Below, in pieces: positions 44,083 to 55,650 of a stretch of 64,000 nt of DNA (position 1 is its first letter; each line of letters starts with the position of its first letter). Source of the stretch: Mesorhizobium sp. BR1-1-16 (GTDB taxonomy: Bacteria; Pseudomonadota; Alphaproteobacteria; Rhizobiales; Kaistiaceae); contig NZ_JAIUIE010000016.1 of assembly GCF_020165495.1 (NCBI RefSeq), forward strand, positions 1 through 64,000. The letters are read 5' to 3'. The notes below the pieces were generated by a model, which was given only the letters and a program-made list of their open reading frames with translations, ran no database searches and was not told the DNA's origin. The position numbers were made by a program, and so were the translations under genes.

Positions 44083-44210
44083 GGGAATCTCCCGGTTCAA
44101 TCGGTTTGATTTTGGCCGGAGGATGCGCTGAAACATCATACGAAATCAACAAGCGAGTATGCCGCGGCGCCCCTGCCGCAATGCCGCACCGAAGCTGAGG
44201 AACGCCAAGG

Positions 44211-45395
44211 ATGTTCAGGACCGTCGCCCAATTCGACCGGATCGGCGAGGAAAACGCCTTTGCCGTGCTTGCCAGAGCCACGGCTCTTGCCAGGGCCGGC
44301 CGCGACATCATCAATCTCGGCATCGGCCAGCCGGACTTCCGCACGCCGGATCACATCGTCGAGGCAGCGGTCAAGGCGCTGCGCGACGGAGAGCACGGCT
44401 ATACGCCCGCGACCGGCATCCTGCCGCTGCGCGAGGCCGTGGCCGCCGACGTCACGAAACGGACCGGCGCGCCTGTCTCGCCCGACAATGTCGTGGTCGT
44501 GCCCGGCGGCAAGGTGACGATGTTCGCGGCGATCCTGATGTTCGGCGAGCCGGGTGCCGATATCCTTTATCCGGATCCGGGCTTCCCGATCTACCGCTCG
44601 ATGATCGAGTTCACCGGCGCGCGCCCGGTGCCGGTTCCGATCCGCGAGGAGAACGGCTTCGCCTTCTCCGCGGAAGAGACACTGGGGCTGATCACGCCGG
44701 CGACGCGGCTGATCATCCTGAATTCGCCCGCCAATCCCACGGGGGGCGTCACGCCGAAGGCCGAGATCGACAAGCTGGTCGCGGGCCTCGTCGACCGGCC
44801 CGACATCGCCATTCTCTCCGACGAGATCTACGGCCAGATGGTCTATGACGGCCTGCCGCACACCTCGCTGCTCTCCTATCCCGAGATCCGCGACCGCGTG
44901 ATCCTGCTCGACGGCTGGTCGAAGACCTACGCGATGACCGGTTGGCGCATGGGTTATGCCGTGTGGCCGGAAGCACTCGTCGACAAGGTGCGGAAGCTCG
45001 CCGTCAATTGCTGGTCCTGCGTCAATGCGCCGGCGCAGTGGGCAGGCCTTGCCGCGCTCACCGGGCCACAGGACGCCGTCTCAGTCATGGTGGCGGAATT
45101 CGACCGCCGCCGCCGCGTCGTGGTGGAAGAAGCCAACAAGCTCCCCGGCGTCTCCTGCGCCACGCCGAAAGGCGCCTTCTACGCCTTCCCGAATATCAGC
45201 AGGACCGGATGGAAGGCGAAGCCACTCGCCTCGGCACTTCTGGAAGAGTCAGGCGTCGCAACCATCGGCGGGCCGGATTTTGGTATCCATGGCGAGGGCT
45301 ATATCCGCCTCTCCTATGCCAATTCGACCGAGAACATCCTGAAGGCGATGGATCGCATCGGGACGTTCCTCGCGAAGAACGCAAAGGCGGCGTGA
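44211..45395 (+). CDS. Class I/II PLP-dependent aminotransferase
   Basis: 394 aa. Substrate-domain start INLGIGQPDFRTPDHIVEAAVKAL, LNSPANPTGGVTPKAEI, ILSDEIYGQMVYDG, and the PLP lysine K238 in DGWSKTYAMTGWRMGYAV are standard for aspartate/aromatic aminotransferase-like fold type I enzymes. The amino-acid substrate is not predictable. The region after it has small inverted repeats. Confidence 0.92.
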   Translation: MFRTVAQFDRIGEENAFAVLARATALARAGRDIINLGIGQPDFRTPDHIVEAAVKALRDGEHGYTPATGILPLREAVAADVTKRTGAPVSPDNVVVVPGGKVTMFAAILMFGEPGADILYPDPGFPIYRSMIEFTGARPVPVPIREENGFAFSAEETLGLITPATRLIILNSPANPTGGVTPKAEIDKLVAGLVDRPDIAILSDEIYGQMVYDGLPHTSLLSYPEIRDRVILLDGWSKTYAMTGWRMGYAVWPEALVDKVRKLAVNCWSCVNAPAQWAGLAALTGPQDAVSVMVAEFDRRRRVVVEEANKLPGVSCATPKGAFYAFPNISRTGWKAKPLASALLEESGVATIGGPDFGIHGEGYIRLSYANSTENILKAMDRIGTFLAKNAKAA

Positions 45396-45413
45396 GAGGG
45401 CATCGCTTCGCCA

Positions 45414-45511
45414 AGCCCTCCCCCGCACGCGGCAGAGTGAGCCTGAACCGCAATCTTCATCGACGCAGTTTCCGATCAATAGCGTCCCCTCTCCCGCGTG
45501 CGGGGGAGGGG
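45414..45511. repeat. Pair of inverted intergenic repeat copies
   Basis: A GC-rich unit (CCCTCCCCCGCACGCGG at 45417-45433) reappears in the opposite orientation at 45495-45511, where it forms its own near-perfect 12-bp hairpin (45486-45497 with 45500-45511). One copy looks degraded on its right side. Such CCCTC-CGC-type units are common between genes in Hyphomicrobiales and other proteobacteria; here they lie between convergent genes and may help termination. Confidence 0.6.
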
Positions 45512-45543
45512 CTAGGGAAGGGCTCCGCTGTTCCCCAGTCGCT

Positions 45544-46356
45544 TTACGCCGCGGCGCTCGCGACGGTCTGTTCGATCGCGGTCTTGAGGCCCGGTTCAAT
45601 TCCTAGCCGCGCGGCGAGCATGTCGAGATAGCCGCGCTCGGCCGGCTGGTCCGCATTGATGGCCAGCAGCGAGGCGGCATAAAGCTGGATCGCATGTTCC
45701 TGGCTGGTCGCAAGCCCCACCACGCGATTGAAATCGAGCGGCGCGGCGAGTTCCCGGTCCAGGAAAGCCTGCTCTTCGGCGGTGAGGCCGTTTTCCGACA
45801 ATTTGCCGAGGATCTTCTGCCGTTCCTCGTCGTCGACATGGCCGTCGGCCTTTGCGGCGGCGATCATGGCGATGATGATCGACAGCGCGGCAGCATCCTC
45901 GGCCGTTGCGGTCGACTGCGTCACGGCAGGCGGCAGGCTCGCTCCGGCTGGCGCCGGCGCGGGCGCGGCAGGCGCTGCGGGATTATTGACCTGATATTGC
46001 TGATAGGCCTTGTAGGCGAGCGTACCGAGCGCCGCGAGACCGCCGAGCGTCAGCGCATTCGGCTTCAGCTTGGAGCCGCCGCCCATCAGCACCGAAGCAA
46101 GACCGCCGGCAATGACGGTCGACATGCCGGGATTCTTTTTGGCGTAGTCGGTCACCTGACCGAGAACACCACCGAGGCCGCCAGAGGCGCCACCGCCCGT
46201 GAGACCGCCGAGGAGGTCACCGAGCCCGCCGAGGCCGCCGGGCATGCCGGAGCCGCCCAGGGGGGCGCCGCCGGATGATCCGACCCCCGTCGGAACGCCT
46301 GAGCGTCCCGCTTCCGCCCCGAGAAACTGATCTAGAAGCTTCTTGCCGTCGATCAT
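45544..46356 (-). CDS. DUF533 / TerB-fold inner membrane protein
   Basis: 270 aa. N-terminal IDGKKLLDQFLGAEAG, then a Gly-rich low-complexity region (residues 16-65), one membrane-like segment (STVIAGGLASVLMGG), an Ala/Pro linker (PAAPAAPAPAPAGAS) and a C-terminal TerB-like all-helical domain (LSIIIAMIAAAKADGHVDDEERQKILGKL) of the YebE group. Function unknown. The start at 46356 has GGGGAGA upstream; the frame upstream of it is not protein-like. Confidence 0.85.
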   Translation of the reverse strand: MIDGKKLLDQFLGAEAGRSGVPTGVGSSGGAPLGGSGMPGGLGGLGDLLGGLTGGGASGGLGGVLGQVTDYAKKNPGMSTVIAGGLASVLMGGGSKLKPNALTLGGLAALGTLAYKAYQQYQVNNPAAPAAPAPAPAGASLPPAVTQSTATAEDAAALSIIIAMIAAAKADGHVDDEERQKILGKLSENGLTAEEQAFLDRELAAPLDFNRVVGLATSQEHAIQLYAASLLAINADQPAERGYLDMLAARLGIEPGLKTAIEQTVASAAA

Positions 46357-46427
46357 GCCCGTCTCCCCACCTTTGTTCAAACCAACCGATTGAACGTAGG
46401 GAGCAGCAACTGCCGCCGCAAGCCGCG

Positions 46428-47069
46428 TCAGGCGGCCTTGAGCGCAGCAGCCTCTGCGGCGAGCGTGGTGATCGCCGCCCAGTCGCCGGCTGCGACGGCC
46501 GCGGCCGGAGCCACCCACGAACCGCCGACGCACATGACATTCGGCAGCGACAGATAAGTCGGCGCGTTCTTGAGGCTGACGCCGCCGGTCGGGCAGAACA
46601 TCAGGCCGGGGATCGGCGAGGACAGCGCCTTCAGATAGGGCGCGCCGCCGGCCTGCTCGGCGGGGAAGAATTTCGCGGCGCCATAACCGGCTTCCAGCAG
46701 CGCCATCGCCTCGCTGGCGGTCGCAATGCCCGGCAGGAGCGGCACGGGCGATCCGTCCGCATGCGCCAACAGGCGCGGCGTCGCGCCGGGGCTGACGAGG
46801 AAGGTCGAGCCCGCCGCAACCGCGGCATCGAACTGCTTTTCATCGAGGATCGTGCCGGCGCCGACATTGGCGCCCTCGACCTCGGCCTTGATCGCGCGGA
46901 TGCATTCGAGCGCGGCCGGCGTGCGCAGCGTCACCTCAAGCGCTGTCAAGCCGCCAGCGACCAGCGCGCGGGCCAGCGGAACGGCCGTCTTCACACCCTC
47001 GATGATCAGCACCGGGACGACGGGAGCGGCTTTGACGATAGGAAGGAGAGCGGCGAGGTTCTGGGTCAT
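46428..47069 (-). CDS. eda: 2-keto-3-deoxy-6-phosphogluconate (KDPG/KHG) aldolase
   Basis: 213 aa. Catalytic Glu E45 in LEVTLRT, the GAGTIL motif (70-75) and the Schiff-base lysine K133 in AAKFFPAEQAGG, with TGGVS near the C terminus. It splits KDPG into pyruvate and glyceraldehyde-3-phosphate in the Entner-Doudoroff pathway. No edd or zwf gene is adjacent. It is the upstream neighbour of the DUF533 gene on the same strand, 71 nt apart. Confidence 0.93.
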   Translation of the reverse strand: MTQNLAALLPIVKAAPVVPVLIIEGVKTAVPLARALVAGGLTALEVTLRTPAALECIRAIKAEVEGANVGAGTILDEKQFDAAVAAGSTFLVSPGATPRLLAHADGSPVPLLPGIATASEAMALLEAGYGAAKFFPAEQAGGAPYLKALSSPIPGLMFCPTGGVSLKNAPTYLSLPNVMCVGGSWVAPAAAVAAGDWAAITTLAAEAAALKAA

Positions 47070-47224
47070 GCGCGATTTGTAGCCAATGACGCGCCGCAGC
47101 GAAAGAGGCAGCAGCGCGCGATCCGGGAGCGGCAGCCATCCGGGCGCATCGGCGATTGACCCGGCGAAGGGTTGGCTCTATCGCATGCGGCATTGCACCA
47201 TCCCTTGGGGGACGCCGGATCGGC

Positions 47225-47899
47225 ATGATCGCGCTTGACGCCGTGAGCCATGATTTCGACGGCCGGCCGGTCCTTGCGGGGATCAGCCTCTCGCTCGCCG
47301 AGCAGCGCATCGGCATCGTCGGCGCTAACGGCTCGGGCAAGAGTACCTTCGCGCGGCTTCTCAATGGTCTCGTGATCCCGCGCGCCGGCCGTGTCACCAT
47401 CGACGGCCTCGACACCGCAGAGGACGTCAAGGCTGTCAGGCGCAAGGTTGGGTTCGTGTTCCAGAACCCGGATCACCAGATCGTCATGCCGATCGTCTCC
47501 GAGGACCTCGCCTTCGGTCTCAAGGCTCGCAAGGTGCCGAAAGCGGAAATCACCGAGCGTATCGACGCCGCCCTCGCCCGCTATGGCCTCGGCCATCTGC
47601 GCGAGCGGCCGGTGCACCAGCTTTCGGGCGGCGAGAAACAGCTCGTCGCGCTGTCGGCCGTGCTCGTCACCGATCCAGACATTCTCGTCTTCGATGAGCC
47701 GACGACACTCCTGGATCTCAGGAACCGCAACCGCGTCGCCGCCGCCATCGCGGCGCTGCCGCATCAGGCCGTGCTGGTCAGCCATGACCTCGACCTCGTC
47801 GCCGCATGCGAACGCGTGCTGATGATCGAGGACGGCCAGATCGCCGCCGATGGCGCGCCCGGCGATGTGCTCCCCTTCTACCGCGAGCGGATGCAATGA
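47225..47899 (+). CDS. bioM: Biotin ECF transporter ATPase
   Basis: 224 aa. Walker A GANGSGKST, Q-loop VFQNPDHQIVMPIV (the ECF-type QNPDxQ), signature HQLSGGEKQLVALS and Walker B ILVFDEPTTLLD. It drives biotin uptake with the next two products. The ATG at 47225 is used; an open frame upstream is not supported. No BioR-type box (TTATAGATAA) was seen in the upstream region. Confidence 0.92.
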   Translation: MIALDAVSHDFDGRPVLAGISLSLAEQRIGIVGANGSGKSTFARLLNGLVIPRAGRVTIDGLDTAEDVKAVRRKVGFVFQNPDHQIVMPIVSEDLAFGLKARKVPKAEITERIDAALARYGLGHLRERPVHQLSGGEKQLVALSAVLVTDPDILVFDEPTTLLDLRNRNRVAAAIAALPHQAVLVSHDLDLVAACERVLMIEDGQIAADGAPGDVLPFYRERMQ

Positions 47900-48495
47900 C
47901 GATCGGCCTCTACGCAGCCGGACGCTCATGGCTGCACCACCTTCCCGCCGGAGCGAAGGTGAGCGGCCTGCTCGCCGCCTCGCTGGCGCTCTTCCTGGTC
48001 GCCTCGCCTGCCGTGGCGATCTGCGCCGTGCCCGTCGCCGCGGCGATCTATCTTTCGACCGGCACGCCGTGGCGGCGCTTGATCAGCGATCTTCGCGGCC
48101 CGGCGGTTCTGGTCGGCTTCGTCTTCCTGTTTCATCTGGCCTTCGGCTCGGCCGAGGATGGCGCCCTCGCAGTCGGTCGTTTCGCGACGCTGATCCTCCT
48201 CGCCGGCGCCGTCACGCTGTCGACACCGGTCTCTGAAATGGCGGAACTGGTCGAATGGTTGCTCGGCCCGCTGGCCCGCTTCGGCTTCAGGCCCGAAAAG
48301 GTTGGCCTCGCAATCGGGCTCGCCATCCGCTTCATTCCGGTCATCGCCGAGGAATACCGTCATATCCGCGAAGCGCAGGCGGCGCGTGGGCTCGGCCGCA
48401 ATCCACTTGCTCTCATCGTGCCGCTGGTGATCCGAACGCTGAAAGCAGCCGATGCGCTCGCCGATGCGATCGACGCACGGGGCTATGACGCTTGA
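47896..48495 (+). CDS. bioN: Biotin ECF transporter transmembrane (T) component
   Basis: 199 aa, five or so membrane helices. The coupling motifs with Ala-Arg-Gly are visible: QAARGLG and IDARGYDA, which contact the ATPase. GLYAAGRSWLHHLPAGAK is the usual EcfT start. Overlaps bioM by 4 nt (ATGA). It connects BioM with the substrate-binding BioY. Confidence 0.92.
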   Translation: MTIGLYAAGRSWLHHLPAGAKVSGLLAASLALFLVASPAVAICAVPVAAAIYLSTGTPWRRLISDLRGPAVLVGFVFLFHLAFGSAEDGALAVGRFATLILLAGAVTLSTPVSEMAELVEWLLGPLARFGFRPEKVGLAIGLAIRFIPVIAEEYRHIREAQAARGLGRNPLALIVPLVIRTLKAADALADAIDARGYDA

Positions 48496-48549
48496 AGCCG
48501 CCCGCATCAGGGCGAATGATCCAACCGGATGAATGGGGGCCATGAACCG

Positions 48550-49110
48550 ATGACCAGAGACGTTTCCACCCGCGACATCGTCTATATCGCGCTGTTCGCC
48601 GCGCTGATGGCGGCGGTCAATCTCGTTCCGCCGATCTATCTCGGCTTTCTCCCGGTGCCGATCACGGCCGGGACGCTCGGCGTCATGCTGGCCGGCTGCC
48701 TGATCGGCGCCAAGCGCGGCGGCCTTGCCATCCTGCTGTTCGTGCTGCTTGTCGCCCTCGGCCTGCCCTTGCTTGCGGGCGGCCATGGCGGCCTCGGCGT
48801 CTTTTTCGGCCCCTCGGCGGGCTTCATCATCGCCTGGCCGATCGCCGCCTATGTCACCGGCTGGCTGACCGAAATGAACTGGAAGCGGATGAACGCCGTC
48901 TGGTTCTTCGTCTTCTCGGTGATCGGCGGCATCGGTGTCGTCTATCTCATCGGCATCCCCTGGCTTGCCGTCGTCGCCAAGCTCTCGCTCTTCGACGCCG
49001 CCAAGGGCTCGCTGGTCTTCGTGCCCGGCGATGTCATCAAGGCCATCGCCGCCGCGCTCATCGCCGAGACCGTGCGCCGCTCCTATCCGCTGATGCAGGC
49101 CGCGCGCTGA
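48550..49110 (+). CDS. bioY: Biotin-specific S component
   Basis: 186 aa, six membrane helices. DIVYIALFAALMAAVNLVP, GFLPVPITAGTLGVMLAG, GGHGGLGVFFGPSAGFIIAWPIAAY and GDVIKAIAAALIAE are the BioY signature blocks, in which the Gly-rich loop binds biotin. An in-frame ATG at 48529 would add 7 residues. Third gene of bioMNY, ended by a hairpin terminator. Confidence 0.93.
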   Translation: MTRDVSTRDIVYIALFAALMAAVNLVPPIYLGFLPVPITAGTLGVMLAGCLIGAKRGGLAILLFVLLVALGLPLLAGGHGGLGVFFGPSAGFIIAWPIAAYVTGWLTEMNWKRMNAVWFFVFSVIGGIGVVYLIGIPWLAVVAKLSLFDAAKGSLVFVPGDVIKAIAAALIAETVRRSYPLMQAAR

Positions 49111-49116
49111 CATGAA

Positions 49117-49144
49117 AAAGGGCCGGCGCTGACGCCGGCCCTTT
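49117..49144. terminator. Bidirectional terminator between bioY and ileS
   Basis: Perfect 12-bp stem (49117-49128 with 49133-49144), loop CTGA, with A-rich and T-rich flanks so that it suits both convergent operons. Confidence 0.85.
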
Positions 49145-49165
49145 GAACTCCAGAACGCCGCCGCC

Positions 49166-52333
<3,168 letters not shown>

Positions 52334-52476
52334 GGCGGATCGTCTTCGATGAAAGGGCGGAAATCGGCGCCTTCGATAGCGCCTTTGAGCGGCGGGCGCC
52401 ACCCCTTGGGGGCAGGCATGGCGCGCCGGACGGTCGCATATGGGGTCGCGGCCCGCCGATTGGAAGGCGGATTGGA

Positions 52477-53568
52477 TCAGCCGCGCTTCGGGCTGATCCG
52501 GTTCACATGACCCATCTTGCGGCCAGGCCGGCTCTCGGCCTTGCCATAAAGATGCAGCCGCGCGCCGGGCTCGGCGGCGAACCTCTGCCAGTCATCGGCG
52601 TCAGCGCCGATGAGATTGGTCATGACCGTATCGGAGTGGCGCGCGGTGGACGCCAACGGCCAGCCGGCAACGGCGCGAATGTGATTCTCGAACTGCGAGG
52701 CACCGGCGCCGTCCTGCGTCCAGTGGCCGGAATTGTGGACGCGCGGCGCGATCTCGTTGACGACCAGCCGCTCGAATGTCCCCTCCTCGACCACGAACAT
52801 CTCGACGGCCAGGACGCCGACATAATCGAGCGCCTCGGCGATGCGGATGCCGAGCGCGCGCGCCTCTGCGGCGGTCTCCGGCCGGATCACCGCGGGAACG
52901 GTGGAGGTATAGAGGATGTGGTTGCGGTGAACGTTCTCGGTGATGTCATAGACGGCGGTCTCTCCGCCACGGCCGCGAACCACCAGCGCCGAGACCTCGC
53001 GGACAAAAGAGACGAAGCCTTCGAGCACGGCCGGACGTTGGCCGATTGACTCATAGGCGGCAGCCGCATCATCGCCGGGCATGAGCTTGGCCTGACCTTT
53101 GCCGTCATAGCCGAAGCGGCGCGTCTTGAGGATGGCAGGCCGGCCGAGCGCCTCAAGCGCCGCTTCGAGATCGCCAAGGCTATCGACGGCCGCGAAGGGC
53201 GCGACATCGATACCGAGCGAGCGAATCAATTCCTTTTCGGCAAGCCGATCCTGCGAGGCCGCCAGCGCAGTGACGCCTGGCAGCACCGCGACCTGACCGC
53301 TCAGGACCTCGGCTGTGCTCGCCGGAACATTCTCGAATTCATAGGTGATGACATCGACCGAGCCGGCAAAGGCAGCAAGCGCCGCCTCGTTCTCATAGGA
53401 CGCGACCGTGCGCGCGGCCGCGACGTCGAAGGCCGGGCTTTCCCCGTCCGGGCAATAGACGTGGCAGCGAAAGCCGAGTTCGGCCGCCGCTACGGCGAGC
53501 ATGCGCCCAAGCTGTCCGCCACCGAGAATGCCGATGGTCGAGCCGGGCTTCAGGCCATTCTCATGCAT
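52477..53568 (-). CDS. purK: N5-carboxyaminoimidazole ribonucleotide synthase
   Basis: 363 aa. [27 protein letters not shown] at the start; ATP-grasp blocks [35 protein letters not shown] and [15 protein letters not shown]. With PurE it makes CAIR in purine synthesis. It starts 8 nt inside the end of purE, so the two are translationally coupled. Confidence 0.96.
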   Translation of the reverse strand: MHENGLKPGSTIGILGGGQLGRMLAVAAAELGFRCHVYCPDGESPAFDVAAARTVASYENEAALAAFAGSVDVITYEFENVPASTAEVLSGQVAVLPGVTALAASQDRLAEKELIRSLGIDVAPFAAVDSLGDLEAALEALGRPAILKTRRFGYDGKGQAKLMPGDDAAAAYESIGQRPAVLEGFVSFVREVSALVVRGRGGETAVYDITENVHRNHILYTSTVPAVIRPETAAEARALGIRIAEALDYVGVLAVEMFVVEEGTFERLVVNEIAPRVHNSGHWTQDGAGASQFENHIRAVAGWPLASTARHSDTVMTNLIGADADDWQRFAAEPGARLHLYGKAESRPGRKMGHVNRISPKRG

Positions 53569-54058
53569 CGCGAACCGGCTCCTCGGCAACCCGCGCGGTC
53601 TGGTCCGCCCGCCACTGATCGAGGCGCGCCGCCAGTGCAGCGTCCTGGAGCGCCAGGATCGCCGCTGCGAGCAGCGCGGCATTGACCGCGCCGGCCCGCC
53701 CGATCGCCAGCGTCCCAACAGGGATGCCGGCGGGCATCTGCACGATGGAAAGCAGGCTGTCCTGGCCGGAAAGGGCCTTCGATTCGACGGGCACCCCGAG
53801 AACCGGCAGCGGCGTCATCGCCGCGCACATGCCTGGCAGATGGGCAGCGCCGCCGGCACCGGCGATGATGACCTTGTGGCCAGCATCACGCGCGCCACCC
53901 GCGAAGGCGACCAGGCGATCGGGTGTGCGATGCGCGGAGACGATGCGGTCGTCATGGCGGATGCCGAGCGCGTCGAGGGTTTCGGCGGCGGCCTTCATGG
54001 TCTGCCAATCGGATTGGCTGCCCATGATGATGGCGACCGGCGCAGCGGATCCTGCCAA
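53561..54058 (-). CDS. purE: N5-CAIR mutase (class I PurE)
   Basis: 165 aa. [34 protein letters not shown] and [15 protein letters not shown], with the C-terminal YLA-type helix. It converts N5-CAIR to CAIR. A TTG start at 54058 is proposed: GGAGAG is 6 nt upstream and no in-frame ATG or GTG gives a full N terminus; the first ATG in frame falls inside the conserved MGSQSD stretch. Confidence 0.93.
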   Translation of the reverse strand: MAGSAAPVAIIMGSQSDWQTMKAAAETLDALGIRHDDRIVSAHRTPDRLVAFAGGARDAGHKVIIAGAGGAAHLPGMCAAMTPLPVLGVPVESKALSGQDSLLSIVQMPAGIPVGTLAIGRAGAVNAALLAAAILALQDAALAARLDQWRADQTARVAEEPVRDA

Positions 54059-54249
54059 GCGCGTCTCTCCATGTCGTCGTGATGCGGCGGACACTATAAA
54101 GCTCGACCCTCGCGCGCAAGCACGCGCCGGAAAAACTGCGGCGGCGGCACCCCTCGTCGGCGCTAAGGAATTGCGAAACCTACGCAAACAACTTGCTTCG
54201 CCCGCATCGTTAACCGAAGCTGAACCAAATTGGTCACACCATTCCTTTT

Positions 54250-54930
54250 ATGCCAGACCCGCGCATCGCCCCTCCCCTGCCGCAGCGTTCTCCCGAGCTG
54301 GAACGCCCGTCACGTCGCATGACCGTCGCGGCGGAGGATGAGCTCGCCGCCGTCCCGGTCGAACAGCGCGCCCTGGTGGTCCGGCTCTCGCAGGAGGTGG
54401 CGGCGCTTCGCGCGGCGCTCGACATGAGCCGCCATCGCATCGCGACCCTCGAGGTCGAGGCGGCGGTCGATCCGGTGTCCGGGCTCCTCAACCGCCGCAC
54501 ATTCGACCGCGAGGTCGAGAAGGCGTCAGCTTTTCGCAGCCGCTATCAGACGCCGGCCGTCGGCGTGCTGATCGCCATCGATGGTCTGGCTTCCGTTGCC
54601 GAGCGCCACGGGCAGCAGGTGGCCAACCGTGTCCTCGGGACGATCGGCGCGCGCCTCAAGGGCGTCATGCGCTCCTGCGACGTCGCAGCCCGCATCGATC
54701 CCTATCAGTTTGCGCTCGTCCTGTGGAATGCCGACGCCGCGGATTGCCAGCCGAGGCTCGACGCCCTGCGGGCGGCTGTCGGCGGCATGGACCGCCTGCT
54801 GGAAGGCCGCGTCGCCTCCGTCAGCGCGCGCATCGCGGCGGCCCAGATCGAGGCGGGCGAAACGCCGGACGGGCTCATCACGCGGATCGAGACGCTGCTC
54901 GGCGCACGGCGCCGGGGGCCTCGCGGCTGA
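54250..54930 (+). CDS. Degenerate GGDEF domain protein
   Basis: 226 aa. Residues 30-70 form a short helical lead (coiled-coil-like), then a GGDEF fold from DPVSGLLNRRTFDREV (74-89) with the first metal Asp kept (AIDGLASV). The active-site GG[D/E]EF is replaced by I149-D-P-Y-Q-F154, so diguanylate cyclase activity is not expected. It could be a c-di-GMP/GTP sensor or a structural domain. No signal peptide, no ribosome site of note. Divergent from purE. Confidence 0.83.
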   Translation: MPDPRIAPPLPQRSPELERPSRRMTVAAEDELAAVPVEQRALVVRLSQEVAALRAALDMSRHRIATLEVEAAVDPVSGLLNRRTFDREVEKASAFRSRYQTPAVGVLIAIDGLASVAERHGQQVANRVLGTIGARLKGVMRSCDVAARIDPYQFALVLWNADAADCQPRLDALRAAVGGMDRLLEGRVASVSARIAAAQIEAGETPDGLITRIETLLGARRRGPRG

Positions 54931-54936
54931 CCCGGA

Positions 54937-55143
54937 TCAGGCGATGATATCCGGCAGCAGCTGATCCTCGAGCACCGCAATCCGGTCCTTCAGCGCCAGC
55001 TTCTTCTTCTTCAGCCTTTGAATGCGCAGCGGGTCGATCTTGCCGGTTTCCGACATCACGGAGATCGCCGCATCGAGATCGCTGTGCTCCTGCCTGAGAC
55101 GTGCCAGCTCGAACCGGATCTCCTGCTCTTCTTCTTCCGTCAT
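54937..55143 (-). CDS. YdcH/DUF465 small coiled-coil protein
   Basis: 68 aa. Fully helical and charged; DPLRIQRLKKKKLALKDRIAVLE is the DUF465 core. Function unknown; E. coli YdcH is a small uncharacterised relative. It ends 6 nt after the GGDEF gene's stop, convergent with it, and is divergent from a second YdcH copy. Confidence 0.85.
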   Translation of the reverse strand: MTEEEEQEIRFELARLRQEHSDLDAAISVMSETGKIDPLRIQRLKKKKLALKDRIAVLEDQLLPDIIA

Positions 55144-55402
55144 ACGCGCCCAACCCCGCCGCGCCGCCGCCGGGGGGCGGCCGCTGCTCTCGCCCGCGAC
55201 GATACATGCTCGCCCGATCCCTTGCGAGCCGTTTCACCGGAAGGCCCTTGAACGGGGCTCCGGCACCTACACATCAGGAGAGGGAGTTTGTCAGCCGGCG
55301 GCGTCACGAAAGCGTCATCAAGGCACCGCGGCGTTCGACACCCCCAGGACTTTGTGGCACCATCCGAGGTGCCGTCATCGTAAGCGAAGGGAGGCATTCC
55401 AT

Positions 55403-55585
55403 ATGTCCATGCTGTCGCATCTTGAAGCGCTGGAGCGTCGTCACGAGGCGCTCGACAAGGAAATCGAGGATGTGATGAAGACTCATCCCAGCATCGATCC
55501 GCTTGAGATCAAAGCGCTCAAACGCAAGAAGCTTCAGGTCAAGGACGAGATTGCCAGACTGAAGGACGACCCAACGATGCATTGA
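55403..55585 (+). CDS. YdcH/DUF465 small coiled-coil protein, second copy
   Basis: 60 aa. MLSHLEALERRHEALDKEI and DPLEIKALKRKKLQVKDEI; the latter aligns with the core of the neighbouring protein. GGGAGG lies about 11 nt before the ATG. Divergent from its paralogue with 259 bp between them; the pair probably arose by duplication. Followed by a good terminator. Confidence 0.88.
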   Translation: MSMLSHLEALERRHEALDKEIEDVMKTHPSIDPLEIKALKRKKLQVKDEIARLKDDPTMH

Positions 55586-55615
55586 GCATCGGGCGACCTC
55601 GCGAATTTTGGAAAG

Positions 55616-55645
55616 CGCCGCGTCATCACGCGGCGTTTTCTTTTT
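55616..55645 (+). terminator. Rho-independent terminator after the second YdcH gene
   Basis: Perfect 8-bp stem CGCCGCGT (55616-55623) / ACGCGGCG (55628-55635), loop CATC, followed by TTTTCTTTTT. Confidence 0.92.
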
Positions 55646-55650
55646 GAGCG

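Noticed and set aside
42178-44109. 643-codon plus-strand frame opposite the dehydratase
   Set aside because: Same shadow effect; the dehydratase on the other strand has all Fe-S cysteine motifs.
47070-47224. Search for a BioR box before bioMNY
   Set aside because: No TTATAGATAA-like sequence was found.
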